From: an uncultured Clostridia bacterium
GTDB lineage: Bacteria; Bacillota; Clostridia; TANB77; CAG-508
DNA: 37,767 bases
Direction of reading: 5' to 3'
NCBI GenBank assembly: GCA_944393505.1
Contig: CALYAK010000013.1
Location: 1-37,767 of the forward strand
Positions 17,047-26,044 of the stretch are shown in pieces. The notes below the pieces were generated by a model that saw only the letters and a program-made list of their open reading frames with translations, was not told the DNA's origin and did not search any database. The stretch's first letter is position 1. Every line of letters starts with the position of its first letter. A program made the translations under genes and the position numbers.

Positions 17047-17481
17047 ATGAATAATACGACCTATACTTTAAAAGGAAATGAAATTGAAAGAAAATGGTAT
17101 ATAATTGATGCAGCAAACAAACCTTTAGGTAGAGTTGCTACAGAAGCTGCTAAATTATTAAGAGGAAAACATAAGCCAACTTATACTCCTAATATGGATG
17201 TTGGAGATCATGTTATTATTATTAACTGTGATCAAATTGTCCTTACCGGAAAAAAATTAGACCAAAAAATCTACAGACATCATTCTGGATATATTGGTGG
17301 AATGAAAGAAACAACTGCAAGAGAAATGATGAATACTTCATCTGAAAAAGTAATGACTTTAGCAGTAAAAGGAATGCTTCCACATACACGTTTAGGAAGA
17401 CAAATGGCTAAGAAATTAAGAGTATACGCAGGAAGCGAGCATGAAAATGCAGCACAAAAACCAGAAATTTGGAATTTCTAA
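17047..17481 (+). CDS. rplM: 50S ribosomal protein L13
   Basis: Early-assembly large-subunit protein, 144 residues. Conserved parts are [39 protein letters not shown] and [20 protein letters not shown]. The ribosome site GGAGGG lies 11-12 bases before the ATG. It pairs with rpsI downstream (32 bases), the standard bacterial order. Confidence 0.98.
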   Translation: MNNTTYTLKGNEIERKWYIIDAANKPLGRVATEAAKLLRGKHKPTYTPNMDVGDHVIIINCDQIVLTGKKLDQKIYRHHSGYIGGMKETTAREMMNTSSEKVMTLAVKGMLPHTRLGRQMAKKLRVYAGSEHENAAQKPEIWNF

Positions 17482-17513
17482 TATAAGTAAAAAAATTGAA
17501 GGAGGATATATCA

Positions 17514-17921
17514 ATGCCAAAAGCAAAATCTGAGAAAATAGTTTTCTACGGTACAGGAAGAAGAAAAAAATCTATCGCACGTGTTAGATTAGTAGAAGGA
17601 ACTGGCGTTATTACAATTAATAATAAAAATATTGATGAATATTTTGGAACAGAAACATTGAAGGTTATTGTTAGACAACCATTAACAGCTACTAACACAT
17701 TAACCAAATATGATGTTATTTGTAAAGTACAAGGTGGAGGTTTTACAGGTCAAGCTGGAGCAATTCGCCATGGTATTTCAAGAGCTTTATTACAAGCAAA
17801 TGGAGAATATCGACCAACTTTAAAATCAAACGGATTCTTAACAAGAGATCCTCGTATGAAAGAAAGAAAGAAATATGGTCTAAAAAAAGCAAGACGTGCT
17901 CCACAATTCTCAAAGAGATAA
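17514..17921 (+). CDS. rpsI: 30S ribosomal protein S9
   Basis: Small-subunit protein whose C-terminal tail (QFSKR here) reaches the P-site tRNA. The 135 residues contain [36 protein letters not shown] and [20 protein letters not shown]. The ATG at 17514 is used because GGAGG lies 9 bases before it; an in-frame TTG at 17496 overlaps that ribosome site. It is followed by a strong terminator. Confidence 0.98.
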   Translation: MPKAKSEKIVFYGTGRRKKSIARVRLVEGTGVITINNKNIDEYFGTETLKVIVRQPLTATNTLTKYDVICKVQGGGFTGQAGAIRHGISRALLQANGEYRPTLKSNGFLTRDPRMKERKKYGLKKARRAPQFSKR

Positions 17922-17944
17922 TCTTTTTGATAAAGCAAAATTAC

Positions 17945-17977
17945 AAACACGGAAGTTTTCAAACTTCCGTGTTTTTT
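17945..17977 (+). terminator. Terminator of rplM-rpsI
   Basis: AAACACGGAAGTTT (17945-17958) and AAACTTCCGTGTTT (17961-17974) form a perfect 14-pair stem followed by T residues. Confidence 0.9.
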
Positions 17978-18013
17978 GATTTTTTTCGAATCATATTCCT
18001 TCACTTCAGTCAA

Positions 18014-18056
18014 AAAAGAATGGTTAGACTAATTTTTCTAGTCTAATCATTCTTTT
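18014..18056. terminator. Terminator of the PHP-domain gene
   Basis: Arms 18014-18030 and 18040-18056 (AAAAGAATGGTTAGACT with AGTCTAATCATTCTTTT) form a 17-pair stem with one G-T pair. It lies just past the minus-strand stop at 18072 and could act in both directions. Confidence 0.8.
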
Positions 18057-18071
18057 GGTTCCTTATTTTCT

Positions 18072-18818
18072 CTAACGATTTACAATCATTTTCTTGATGA
18101 TTTTCGATGCTCTTACTCGAATCGACAATTCGCTTGATTGCTCAACCGAAAATCGGTTAAGACGAATCTGCTCTTTTATTTCTGCAATCGTAGAACAATC
18201 TTTTTGGAATCGATTTCGAATACTTCCGATTTGTAAAAAGTAGTGTGAATCACTCCCTCCTGTTATTGGAAGTTGAATTATCTGCCCTAATTTTTTTACC
18301 TTTTCCATCATTGTTTCAATTCCATAATCATATAAATCTCTTGCATTAAACTCAATCGCATCAATTTTGCCAAATATAGTCTGATCCAATTTGGGAAATT
18401 CTTTATGCTTGCGGTATGGATGTGCTAAGATTACCAAAAATTCTTGATCCTTTACCAAATCAAATAAATCTTGAATTGCAATAAAATCTTCTCCTTTTGT
18501 CTTACTTAATATTTGTTGATTAAATGTAAGAATTTGATTTCTTTCACCGATGAATAAAACATCTAATTTCTCTTTTGTCGTTACTTCTACTCCAGTAAAC
18601 ACCTTCACGCCATTTACAAGATAAAATTGGTTCACATATTCAAATTTTTTTTCTAAATAATAATACGCTTCTGAAAAATTCTTGGCATGAGAATGCTCTG
18701 TTAAAGCAATCGCTTCTAGTCCTTCTCGTTTTGCTTCTTCAATCTTTTCTTGAAATCCTTCTTCATCAAAAGGAAACTGATTTGTAATTTTCCCATGTGT
18801 ATGAAAATCAATTACCAT
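18072..18818 (-). CDS. PHP-domain phosphoesterase
   Basis: A 248-residue PHP (polymerase and histidinol phosphatase) domain protein with the metal-binding motifs in order: DFHTHG (4-9), ALTEHSH (37-43), a glutamate in VFTGVEVTT, LAHPYRKH (about 134-141), and GGSDSHY near 192-198. Members hydrolyse phosphate esters with two or three metal ions; substrates range from histidinol phosphate to nucleotides. No his genes are nearby, so I give no substrate. It has its own likely promoter at 18856-18884. Confidence 0.88.
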   Translation of the reverse strand: MVIDFHTHGKITNQFPFDEEGFQEKIEEAKREGLEAIALTEHSHAKNFSEAYYYLEKKFEYVNQFYLVNGVKVFTGVEVTTKEKLDVLFIGERNQILTFNQQILSKTKGEDFIAIQDLFDLVKDQEFLVILAHPYRKHKEFPKLDQTIFGKIDAIEFNARDLYDYGIETMMEKVKKLGQIIQLPITGGSDSHYFLQIGSIRNRFQKDCSTIAEIKEQIRLNRFSVEQSSELSIRVRASKIIKKMIVNR

Positions 18819-18855
18819 ATTTCTTCCTCCATTTTTCGCTTTTCCGCTTTCCTAT

Positions 18856-18884
18856 ATTTTAACTTTTTCTCTTCGTTTGCGCAA
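18856..18884 (-). promoter_or_regulatory. Probable sigma-A promoter of the PHP-domain gene
   Basis: On the minus strand TTGCGC (18879-18884), a 17-base spacer, TAAAAT (18856-18861). It is close to consensus in the first three -35 bases and the -10. Confidence 0.5.
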
Positions 18885-18895
18885 CTTCTCTTTTC

Positions 18896-19952
18896 CTATC
18901 TCTCCTGCAGATCCTTTTGTTTTTCTCTTTCATCTTGTCTTCCGATTTTATATATCATCTCTAAAAACGGATAATCACAATGATCCATTTTTCCTAATGA
19001 CATTCTTAAAAAACTATCATACCCATCGTTTCGAAAAGGGTGCAATTGAATATGAGAAAATTGATCCTCCATTCTTAAAAAATTTCGGCAAAATCGATCT
19101 GTAAGATTGCATTGAATCGCATCACTTTCTTCTCTTGTTTTTGCTCCTACAAATCTTCCATATCTACCTACCAAAAAAATCGGTGCTTTGATTCGATGAA
19201 TTTCTTCTCTTTCAAGCATTCCATAGAATAGTGTTAAAGCCACAATTGCACTAGGACTCACATTACGGTAGCGTTTTACCCCTCGATTTGCCAAATTACA
19301 AAACGAGCGGATTTCTTTTTGATGCGTTGTTCCTTGCGGTTCTTTTTTTCCTTGTAAAGCATAAATATAGGCAATTTTCTCTCCCACTCGATTTTTTGAT
19401 ATTCCATAACGAATTAATGGAAATTGATAGACTTCTTCCCCTCTTTGAATGGAATATTGAAATACGTATGGAGTTTCAAATCCATATTCATCTTCAATTC
19501 GTTGTGCATAGATTTCATTTTGATCGATCTGTCCGATTTTGGTTCTTTGAGCATATTGTTCAAAAGTATGATCTTGGATAAATTGTGTATATCGTCTAAT
19601 AAATTTTTCTGGATTTTGAAAATCCTCCCAAGTAGCATTTTTCCATATATGAAATAGAAAATATCTTTCATTATGTCTTTGATCGATCTTGGTACAACAA
19701 ATTTGATTTTCTTGAATTGCTCCGAAGATATTCTTTTAATGTTTCTTCAAATGAATCGATATCCTGAATCCATAAATCTGGTGTATAACTAGTGTTTGAT
19801 TTTGCTATGATTTTTACTGTCTTCCCTTTGCGTACTACCTCTGCTTTTCTTTCTGATTCTGTCATTTCTTTTTGTTTTGCCTCTTCTCTTGAAACACCTA
19901 AGCGATTTTGAAAAGCTAATATAACTTGTTCTGTATAATTATTCTTTTGCAA
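18896..19952 (-). pseudogene. Unknown protein (about 351 residues) split by a one-base frameshift
   Basis: The first part (to 19671) reads NYTEQVILAFQNRLGVSREEA and a helical, lysine-rich stretch, then goes out of frame. The +1 frame is open from just after TAA at about 19740 down to 18896 without any start codon until a GTG at 19387; it reads ENQICCTKIDQRHNERYFLF, then EDEYGFETPYVFQYSI and on to the stop. Removing one base, most simply from the A-run complementary to 19734-19737, joins the two. The best start is TTG at 19952: AGGTG lies 6 bases before it, and the GTG at 19961 is part of that ribosome site. I do not recognise the family; no membrane segment or known motif is visible. Confidence 0.6.
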
Positions 19953-20034
19953 TTTTTTCACCTCACAAAACCTGATGATTATATCACAAAAATGTTGAAT
20001 TTACAAGGCTTTCTTAGATTTTCTAATCCAAACA

Positions 20035-20062
20035 AAGAAAACTCACAAATGTGAGTTTTCTT
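20035..20062. terminator. Terminator after the SPFH gene
   Basis: AAGAAAACTCACA (20035-20047) and TGTGAGTTTTCTT (20050-20062) form a perfect 13-pair stem bordered by T-rich DNA on the minus-strand exit side. Confidence 0.8.
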
Positions 20063-20082
20063 TTCTTTCAATATCGTGGTCT

Positions 20083-21306
20083 TTATTCGATTTTGGTTCC
20101 ACATTCTCCACAAAAAGCAGATCCTTCTGGTATTTTCTTACCACAGTTTGGACAAAATGCTGCTTTTTCTTTTCTTGGTTTTCCACATCTTATACAGAAT
20201 TTTGATTTATTCTCTTGTCCACAATCACAAGTCCATACATCATTTTCTGCTTTTGGCGCTACTGGTTCTGGAGTTGGTTCTTCTTTTTTCTCTGGCTCAA
20301 TCGGTTCTTTTACTTTGCTGTTTTCTGTATTTTGTGAAAATACAGAACCCATCACATCGTTTCCTCCTCCCATACTGTTCATCATACCAATTCCCATAAA
20401 GCCTGTTGCAGCTCCATTTGCGTTTTCTGCAGCTTTTTCCATTGCTCTTCCATACGAACTAACAATTGTACCTTGTTGCATAAATTGATTAATTCCAACT
20501 TCATATTGGTCAATTTTCTTTTCTGATTCTTCATCTAATGTAACGGATTCTACAGCAAATCCAACAATCGCGATACCACGTCTTCTCATTGGCTCATCAA
20601 ATACTTTTTTATCCATCATTTCTTTGATTTCATCTGTTTGGCTAGGCATCTCTAATACTGGAACTTTATATTCAGACGTTCCTAATTCATTCGTTACATT
20701 TTGGAATGTTGCTAAAACTTCTGATCTTAATTGTTCCGTTAATTGTTCTTTTCGATAAGTTTCAGCTGTTCCTGCAATTTCTTGTAGGAATAGAGCTGGA
20801 TCACAAATTTTAAAAGTATAGGTTCCAAAACATTTAATTTGTACTCTCATTGGTGTTGCTGTACCAGTCATTTGATTTTGGATTGGATGTGACCAATCTT
20901 GAAAAGGAATTGGATTTGGTGTTCCAAATTTATTATCAATAATTTCTTTTAGATTTAAGAAATATACTTCTTGTCTTTTGGCAACGCCTCCTCCATAGGT
21001 AAATCTTTCCCACATTTCTTTAAACACAGCTCCAAATTGACCTGCGAAGAAAGATGGTGAAGAAGATTCATCAAATGTATAAACTCCTTCTTCTGCTGTT
21101 GCATCAACTACTTTACCATTATCTAAAATGATCGCACATTGTCCTGGTGAAACAATAATAGCACTTTTGTTAGAAATTACTCCTGTTTCTGTTGTTTTTT
21201 TCACCATTAAAACATCATTTGGCATATTTTCGCATTCAATAAAATCTTTCCATTGATCTTTAAAAGTTCCTCCGATTGCTTCTGCTGCAGCTTTAATTAA
21301 TCCCAT
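20083..21306 (-). CDS. SPFH (band 7) domain protein with C-terminal zinc ribbons
   Basis: A 407-residue protein of the YdjI / virion-core-protein-like SPFH group. Residues 1-290 hold the SPFH fold (AAEAIGGTFKDQWKDFIEC, VSPGQCAIILDNGKVVD, SYGRAMEKAAENANGAA). A flexible proline/glutamate linker (PEKKEEPTPEPVAPK) is followed by two zinc ribbons near 352-405 with pairs CDCG, CIRCG, CPNCG and CGECG. In relatives the SPFH part assembles at membranes or as scaffolds, and the ribbons may bind other proteins. It lies 28 bases after a Tim44-like gene that also ends in a zinc ribbon, so the two likely work together. Confidence 0.85.
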   Translation of the reverse strand: MGLIKAAAEAIGGTFKDQWKDFIECENMPNDVLMVKKTTETGVISNKSAIIVSPGQCAIILDNGKVVDATAEEGVYTFDESSSPSFFAGQFGAVFKEMWERFTYGGGVAKRQEVYFLNLKEIIDNKFGTPNPIPFQDWSHPIQNQMTGTATPMRVQIKCFGTYTFKICDPALFLQEIAGTAETYRKEQLTEQLRSEVLATFQNVTNELGTSEYKVPVLEMPSQTDEIKEMMDKKVFDEPMRRRGIAIVGFAVESVTLDEESEKKIDQYEVGINQFMQQGTIVSSYGRAMEKAAENANGAATGFMGIGMMNSMGGGNDVMGSVFSQNTENSKVKEPIEPEKKEEPTPEPVAPKAENDVWTCDCGQENKSKFCIRCGKPRKEKAAFCPNCGKKIPEGSAFCGECGTKIE

Positions 21307-21334
21307 ATTGGATCCTCCTTTAATTTATACTTTT

Positions 21335-22243
21335 TTATTTTCTTTGTAAATTTGCTAATGCCCAGTCATGTGTATCGGTTGTAATAACGCTTCCACAATA
21401 TTCACATTTTCCGGCCGATGTGATCTTGGTTGGTGCACCACAATTTGGACAGTTGGTTGTTTCGACTTCTCCGGTTGCTTTTTGGGTTACCACTCCGGTT
21501 GTTCTTACGAACGTTAATAAATAGGTATTCGTTCTTTCGGTTACCTTATCTCCTTGTAAAACTTTTTTCGTTGTTGCATCAATAATATAGTCTTTCATTC
21601 TTGAGTTTAGCTCAACCGTTAATATATCTTGGCCACCCTCTTGTTTGAATTGATATAGTTTCGCATAGTTAACACAGATTCGATCCATCACATTAATTGT
21701 ATTGTTATCAATATATCCTTGTAATTGTGATTTGTGTTGTTCAAATAATTCTTTTGTTTCAAAAGTACGAATTACTTCCCAATCTCTTGCTGTCCAAGCT
21801 TGTTGTAATTTCACAAATAAAGTCTTAGACCAAGCAATGAATTCTTCTTTATTGAATTCTGGATCAATTGCTTTTAATTTTGCAACAATATCTGCTTCAC
21901 TCATTCCGACTCTTTGGGTTGTAGAATAGTAATTTGCAGAAGATGGTGCTTTGTTCTTTCCATGTTTATTTTTACTAATAATGATACAAACGATGATCAC
22001 AACGACAACGATAACACCTACTAAGTCGGATCCACCTCCACTACTCGATCCACTTCGATAACTGGATCCACTGCTATAACTCGATCCGCCCCAATCCGAG
22101 CTACTCCAGCTTGATCCACCACTATCATAGCTTTCAAAACTTCCTACATCAGCAAATGAAGGCGTTGCTAATAAGGAAAAACATAAGATTACTCCTAATA
22201 GGATGATACCTAATTTCTTTTTTGTATTTTGGTTCTTTTTCAT
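21335..22243 (-). CDS. Membrane protein with Tim44-like domain and zinc ribbon
   Basis: About 302 residues. A signal-like segment (residues 9-32, ending at FADVG) is followed by a long Gly/Ser-rich stretch, then a membrane segment (VGVIVVVVIIVCIII). A Tim44-like domain starts at MSEADIVAKLKAIDPEFNKEEF and passes through LFVKLQQAWTARDW. The C-terminal ribbon reads CPNCGAP ... CEYCGS. The ATG at 22243 is chosen because AAAGGGGG lies 6 bases before it; the upstream ATG has no ribosome site. Such proteins are common in Firmicutes next to SPFH genes, with role unknown. Confidence 0.8.
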   Translation of the reverse strand: MKKNQNTKKKLGIILLGVILCFSLLATPSFADVGSFESYDSGGSSWSSSDWGGSSYSSGSSYRSGSSSGGGSDLVGVIVVVVIIVCIIISKNKHGKNKAPSSANYYSTTQRVGMSEADIVAKLKAIDPEFNKEEFIAWSKTLFVKLQQAWTARDWEVIRTFETKELFEQHKSQLQGYIDNNTINVMDRICVNYAKLYQFKQEGGQDILTVELNSRMKDYIIDATTKKVLQGDKVTERTNTYLLTFVRTTGVVTQKATGEVETTNCPNCGAPTKITSAGKCEYCGSVITTDTHDWALANLQRK

Positions 22244-22267
22244 TTGTTCCCCCTTTCTCATAATTAA

Positions 22268-22297
22268 ATTATATCTTTATTTGTAGAAAAGTGTCAA
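22268..22297 (-). promoter_or_regulatory. Sigma-A promoter of the Tim44-like/SPFH pair
   Basis: On the minus strand TTGACA (22292-22297), an 18-base spacer and TATAAT (22268-22273): both hexamers are consensus. Confidence 0.85.
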
Positions 22298-22309
22298 TAA
22301 AAATCAAAA

Positions 22310-22343
22310 AAAGAAAAGATGGTTTTTCTTTCCTCTTTTCTTT
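22310..22343 (-). terminator. Terminator after yunB
   Basis: On the minus strand AAAGAAAAGA and TCTTTTCTTT (22334-22343 with 22310-22319) form a 10-pair stem followed by a T-run. It overlaps the last base of the yunB frame at 22344 only by adjacency. Confidence 0.65.
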
Positions 22344-23036
22344 CTAATTTAAAACTTGCAAGGCAGTATCTTGGTCCAAGCCGTCCAAATCATAATAAGT
22401 ATCTGGTATTTTTCCTACAATTACTGCTTCTGCTAATAAAATTTTACTTTCTACTGTTTCCTTTGTGTTACTAAATGGTGTATAGACAATCGTTGTACAA
22501 ATTACATTAATGTAGAGGCGGTGTAAAGTTTGGTTAATTCCAGTACTTGTAAATTCAGATTTTAATTCGGTTTGCACATTTCCGTCAGTCTGAATTCGAA
22601 TCTTAATCTTTGGTCCACTTCCAGATAGTAATTTACTTCCTGTAAAACTGCCTAAACGAATGTCAAAATTTTCTTCCTCATATTGATCTAATCCTTCTTG
22701 GACTCCAATTGCCACATCTGCCATAATTTGATTCACAAGGCCTACATTGATTTTAATCATTTTTACATTTCGTTCATCATCCATTTCAATAATTGAAAGA
22801 TCATCATAGTTATAGATATCTGCCATTTCTTTTACTTCTTGACTTGCAAACTTGGAAGCAATCGAAATTGCAATTTCTCTACATTTCGAATCCACAATTG
22901 GTTCTGTAGATTGCCAAGCAATTGTTATCGTTAAACTAATTGTCAAAAGAATTAAACCAATTTTCATTAACTTTTTTCTAGGTTTCGAAAACCAATTTCT
23001 TCTTGAATAAATCCTTTCGATTTTCGGATTCTGCAT
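22344..23036 (-). CDS. yunB: Sporulation protein YunB
   Basis: A 230-residue mother-cell (sigma-E regulon in B. subtilis) protein needed for normal sporulation, of unknown biochemical role. There is one membrane segment near residues 24-42. The conserved parts are KMIKINVGLVNQIMADVA, the LGSFTGSKLLSGSGPKI segment and the closing AEAVIVGKIPDTYYDLDGLD, which is diagnostic. It starts 6 bases after the repaired end of the SPOCS/LysM gene, with AGGATAGGA as ribosome site, so the two form an operon. Confidence 0.92.
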   Translation of the reverse strand: MQNPKIERIYSRRNWFSKPRKKLMKIGLILLTISLTITIAWQSTEPIVDSKCREIAISIASKFASQEVKEMADIYNYDDLSIIEMDDERNVKMIKINVGLVNQIMADVAIGVQEGLDQYEEENFDIRLGSFTGSKLLSGSGPKIKIRIQTDGNVQTELKSEFTSTGINQTLHRLYINVICTTIVYTPFSNTKETVESKILLAEAVIVGKIPDTYYDLDGLDQDTALQVLN

Positions 23037-23042
23037 ATTTTC

Positions 23043-24585
23043 CTATCCTGCACATTTACTAGCATAACTTGGAATATATAGTTTTTGTCCGAACGGGAAG
23101 ATTTCTCTCTTGTTCGATTTGATTCACTCTTTTTATTTCATCAACGGTAGAACAAAAACGTTTAGCAATTTCCCATAGTGTATCTTTTGGTTTTACAAAA
23201 TAGATTACCATTCCATGTCGATCTAATTCTTCTTCGCTCATTTCAATTGCATCTAATAGATTTAATTCTGTTTGATTGGATACTTCAACAATAAATTCTA
23301 ATTCAATCTTGATCGAAATCTGATCATCTGGTTCTACCACAAACTGGTCTGTCAATATTTCAATATTCGTTCTCATTTTCGAAGTAGTATCAATTTGAGA
23401 ATTCTCAATGGTATAGTCAAATGGTAATACAATTCTCTTTGTATCCACATTGCTGGAATTATCTCCTTCGAAAATAAATTCTACTTCTACTTCTCCGATG
23501 TATTGAATTTTCCCATTTACTTTCTCAGTTTCATTTAATCTTGGTGTTACTCTTGCATCATAAATCGTTTTGTTCACCAATTCATCCATTCGTTGTTTTT
23601 CTTGAATGACAAAATTTTCTTTGATGGGTTCTGTTCTTTCTGCAACACGAATGGTTTTACTTTGAAATGTTAACCTCTTCTCTGTACTATAGATATCTTG
23701 GATAAGATCCACTTCTGCATTATGATACATTCTAAGTTCTGCTTCGATCTCACATTCTGCATAAATGGAGTGTTCTTCGACTGGATTTGGTTTAATTAAT
23801 ACATTTCTCATTTCATAACGAACATCACAAAAATCTTCTTCTTTTACATCTGGCATATCAACAAATCCCATAACTGGTATACGATTTTCGATGCTCTTCA
23901 TTCTTTTATCTTCTGTTAAATACAAAATTCGGATAATTAAATCAGATTTTAGCAGTACTTTATGATAACTTACTTTATAATCACGATTTACTAACTTTAC
24001 TTCTACCTTTAAAATTTCTGCTAAATCATCCGTATTATCAATCACAAAGGTATCTTTTGCAAATATCTTGGTATTTCCTTCTCCAACAAGTGAACTAATT
24101 TTGGTTGGCATTGTCATTTTTTGAATATTAGCTTCTTCATTTAATTGTTCAATTACTTCAACATTCTCATTTTGATAAATTGTTGCACTTACTTCTAAGA
24201 CAGCTTTTACATGAATTTTTCTTCCGTTTAAAATTTTACATTCCATATTTTTTACTCTTACATCAATTTCTGCTGAAGCATTTTTTCCCGTTTGTTCAAA
24301 ATCCATACCTTCTGAGAAATCTAGATTCGTTTGAAGACCTCGAACTCTTCCATTTTCTTCGTCTGCCAAATACATAATATAGGTTTGTACTGTTCCATCA
24401 AATCTTAATTTTTGATTGTTTAATTCTCTTTTATAGATACACACTGTTCCACTCGTTGCAATTGTATTTAAGATATCTGGCTTGATATCTGGAATAATGG
24501 TATCCGATTCAATCACAAAATTCTCAGTCTTCTGATCTGTAATTCGGTTCATATTTAAGCTTGTTTTCTTTGTCACGATTTCCAT
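23043..24585 (-). pseudogene. SPOCS (DUF3794) and LysM coat-type protein, frameshifted in its last codons
   Basis: A protein of about 513 residues with repeated SPOCS/DUF3794 units (for example VIPDIKPDIL-type and FEMEIVTKKTS openings) and a C-terminal LysM domain (FVKPKDTLWEIAKRF, VDEIKRVN). Clostridial relatives are spore-coat/cortex-binding proteins. As given, the frame ends at 23059 with RNLPVRTKTIYSKLC. Dropping one A (plus-strand T-run 23102-23104) restores the normal LysM ending FPFGQKLYIPSYAS and moves the stop to 23043, 6 bases before yunB. The start at 24585 follows GGGAGG; the upstream ATG has no such site. Confidence 0.85.
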
Positions 24586-24632
24586 TTCAAAAACCTCCCT
24601 ATCGTCTTTTAATTTCATTATATTGGGAGGTA

Positions 24633-24660
24633 CAAAAAAAATTCCTATTTCTAGGAATTT
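24633..24660 (-). terminator. Terminator of veg
   Basis: On the minus strand AAATTCCTA/TAGGAATTT (24652-24660 with 24639-24647) with a four-base loop and a T-run (24633-24638). It lies 14 bases after the veg stop. Confidence 0.85.
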
Positions 24661-24674
24661 TCCTTATTTTTATT

Positions 24675-24962
24675 TTACACTGCTCTTGTTTTTTTGGTAT
24701 CCGGCATAGGTGGAACTAAAGAATAATAACCTTCTCCATCAAATACGGAAACATCAATTGTTCTAGTTAGAACATCGGTGTAACTAAATGACTCATTTTT
24801 AATGGTATCATCTTCATACTTCACACGAAAAAAACAAGGATACGCTTTTTCTATTGTGGCTTCTTTTTCAAATACCTTGCTTCTACCTCTAGAACCTTTG
24901 ATAATTACTTTTTGTCCTACTTTCTCTTCAATTCCAGACTTTAGATTTGCAATGTTTATCAT
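24675..24962 (-). CDS. veg: Veg family protein
   Basis: A 95-residue relative of B. subtilis Veg, a small abundantly transcribed protein linked to biofilm gene control. The family layout is intact: INIANLKSGIEEKVGQKV, a KGSRGRSKVFEKEATIEKAYP strand pair and FSYTDVLTRTIDVSVF. A 15-20 residue tail (PPMPDTKKTRAV) is additional. It has a near-perfect sigma-A promoter and its own terminator, so it is monocistronic, between yabG and the SPOCS/LysM gene as in other Clostridia. Confidence 0.88.
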   Translation of the reverse strand: MINIANLKSGIEEKVGQKVIIKGSRGRSKVFEKEATIEKAYPCFFRVKYEDDTIKNESFSYTDVLTRTIDVSVFDGEGYYSLVPPMPDTKKTRAV

Positions 24963-24991
24963 ATAATCACCTACTCTTATTTGATGAATAA

Positions 24992-25020
24992 ATTATATCA
25001 TCCAGGACATTTGATGTCAA
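24992..25020 (-). promoter_or_regulatory. Strong sigma-A promoter of veg
   Basis: On the minus strand TTGACA (25015-25020), a 17-base spacer, TATAAT (24992-24997). This is full consensus, in line with the known strength of veg promoters. Confidence 0.88.
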
Positions 25021-25124
25021 AAAAGCGATTTTGCCGTCGATTCCGACAATTGGCTCCCAGAAACACTTTTCGGGTTTTATTACTATTTTGTTACATTTTT
25101 GTAATATCTTTGTAATATTGTCAT

Positions 25125-25937
25125 TTATTGGATGTACTTGATCTGTTTTTTCCCCATACTTCCAATTCCGTCAATCCCTCTTCTGCCATCTCTTAATTCA
25201 TCTTCAAAATCTTTAATCATCAAAAATCGATTCTGACTGGTCGTTGCAATTTTTTGTGCAACGACTAAAGGATCTTTAAAATCAATCAAAATACGAGCTG
25301 GTGACGAAGCAAAGTTAGCACCGGATTCAATTAATCCTTCATAGTAACTTTGGCAAGCGCCAGCAAAAATCGCAATTTGATCACTATACTGTCGTACTTT
25401 CTTTACTGCTTCAATAAAAAATCTAGAATTACGATAATTACTCACATCATTATATCCCATCTTCTTTTTGATCATCCCATCATGTCCTGTAATAATGACA
25501 ACATCGGGCTGATATTTTTCAACAAATTTTCCAATTAAGCGAGATTGTTCACTTTCTTTAATATTCTTTACAACCGCTTCTAGTCCATTTTTTCGGTAAT
25601 ATCTCTCCGATTTTTCTGCATAGCGCCTGTCTCCATCTAAGTGAAGAATCTTTCCTGCCGGTTCAATTTTTTCCCATCTTGTTTTTACTTTCTTTTTCCC
25701 TGATTCTTCTAAGATTCTTTCTTCCCATTGTCTTAAATTTTCTCTTACTTGTTTCAGAGAAACTTTCTCTAAATCTCCCAAACTACTATCTGCTGTGATA
25801 CGAATTGTTAACCCTTTTAAAATTGCGATTTTTTCTCCCTGTTGTGTGACAATGCTCTCTACACAAAATACAATATCTTTTCCATAAGATTTACGGACTA
25901 CCATATCGCCTTCTCGAATTCGATTCACATTCCTCAC
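25125..25937 (-). CDS. yabG: Sporulation-specific protease YabG
   Basis: Mother-cell protease that trims spore coat proteins (SpoIVA, YeeK and others in B. subtilis; CspBA in C. difficile). The 270 residues carry the family pattern: DMVVRKSYGKDIVF, GKILHLDGDRRY, PDVVIITGHDG near 148-158, YRNSRFFIEAVKKVRQ, IFAGACQSYYEGLI and GANFASSPAR. The His of ITGHDG and the Cys of GACQS are the likely catalytic pair. It sits alone, with a sigma-K-like promoter upstream. Confidence 0.94.
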   Translation of the reverse strand: MRNVNRIREGDMVVRKSYGKDIVFCVESIVTQQGEKIAILKGLTIRITADSSLGDLEKVSLKQVRENLRQWEERILEESGKKKVKTRWEKIEPAGKILHLDGDRRYAEKSERYYRKNGLEAVVKNIKESEQSRLIGKFVEKYQPDVVIITGHDGMIKKKMGYNDVSNYRNSRFFIEAVKKVRQYSDQIAIFAGACQSYYEGLIESGANFASSPARILIDFKDPLVVAQKIATTSQNRFLMIKDFEDELRDGRRGIDGIGSMGKKQIKYIQ

Positions 25938-25959
25938 CTCTTATTTGTCTAACATAGTA

Positions 25960-25986
25960 TATTTTATGTCGTTTTTTGAAGAATGT
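25960..25986 (-). promoter_or_regulatory. Possible sigma-K promoter of yabG
   Basis: On the minus strand AC (25985-25986) is followed after 16 bases by CATAAAATA (25960-25968), matching the sigma-K pattern AC-N16/17-CATANNNTA. It is 23 bases before the yabG ATG. yabG is sigma-K controlled in B. subtilis. Confidence 0.5.
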
Positions 25987-25997
25987 GCCAGAAAAAA

Positions 25998-26026
25998 GAA
26001 GCTAAGATCTTCTTTCTCTTAGCTTC
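25998..26026 (-). terminator. Terminator of the ctsR-clpC operon
   Basis: GAAGCTAAGA (25998-26007) and TCTTAGCTTC (26017-26026) form a perfect 10-pair stem, with T-rich sequence following in the minus direction. It lies 18 bases past the clpC stop. Confidence 0.8.
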
Positions 26027-26044
26027 TTTCTTATTTTATAACAC

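Noticed and set aside
19414..19671. Minus-strand open frame of 85 codons
   Set aside because: It is another frame of the repaired 351-residue gene, which uses the adjoining frame across the same bases.
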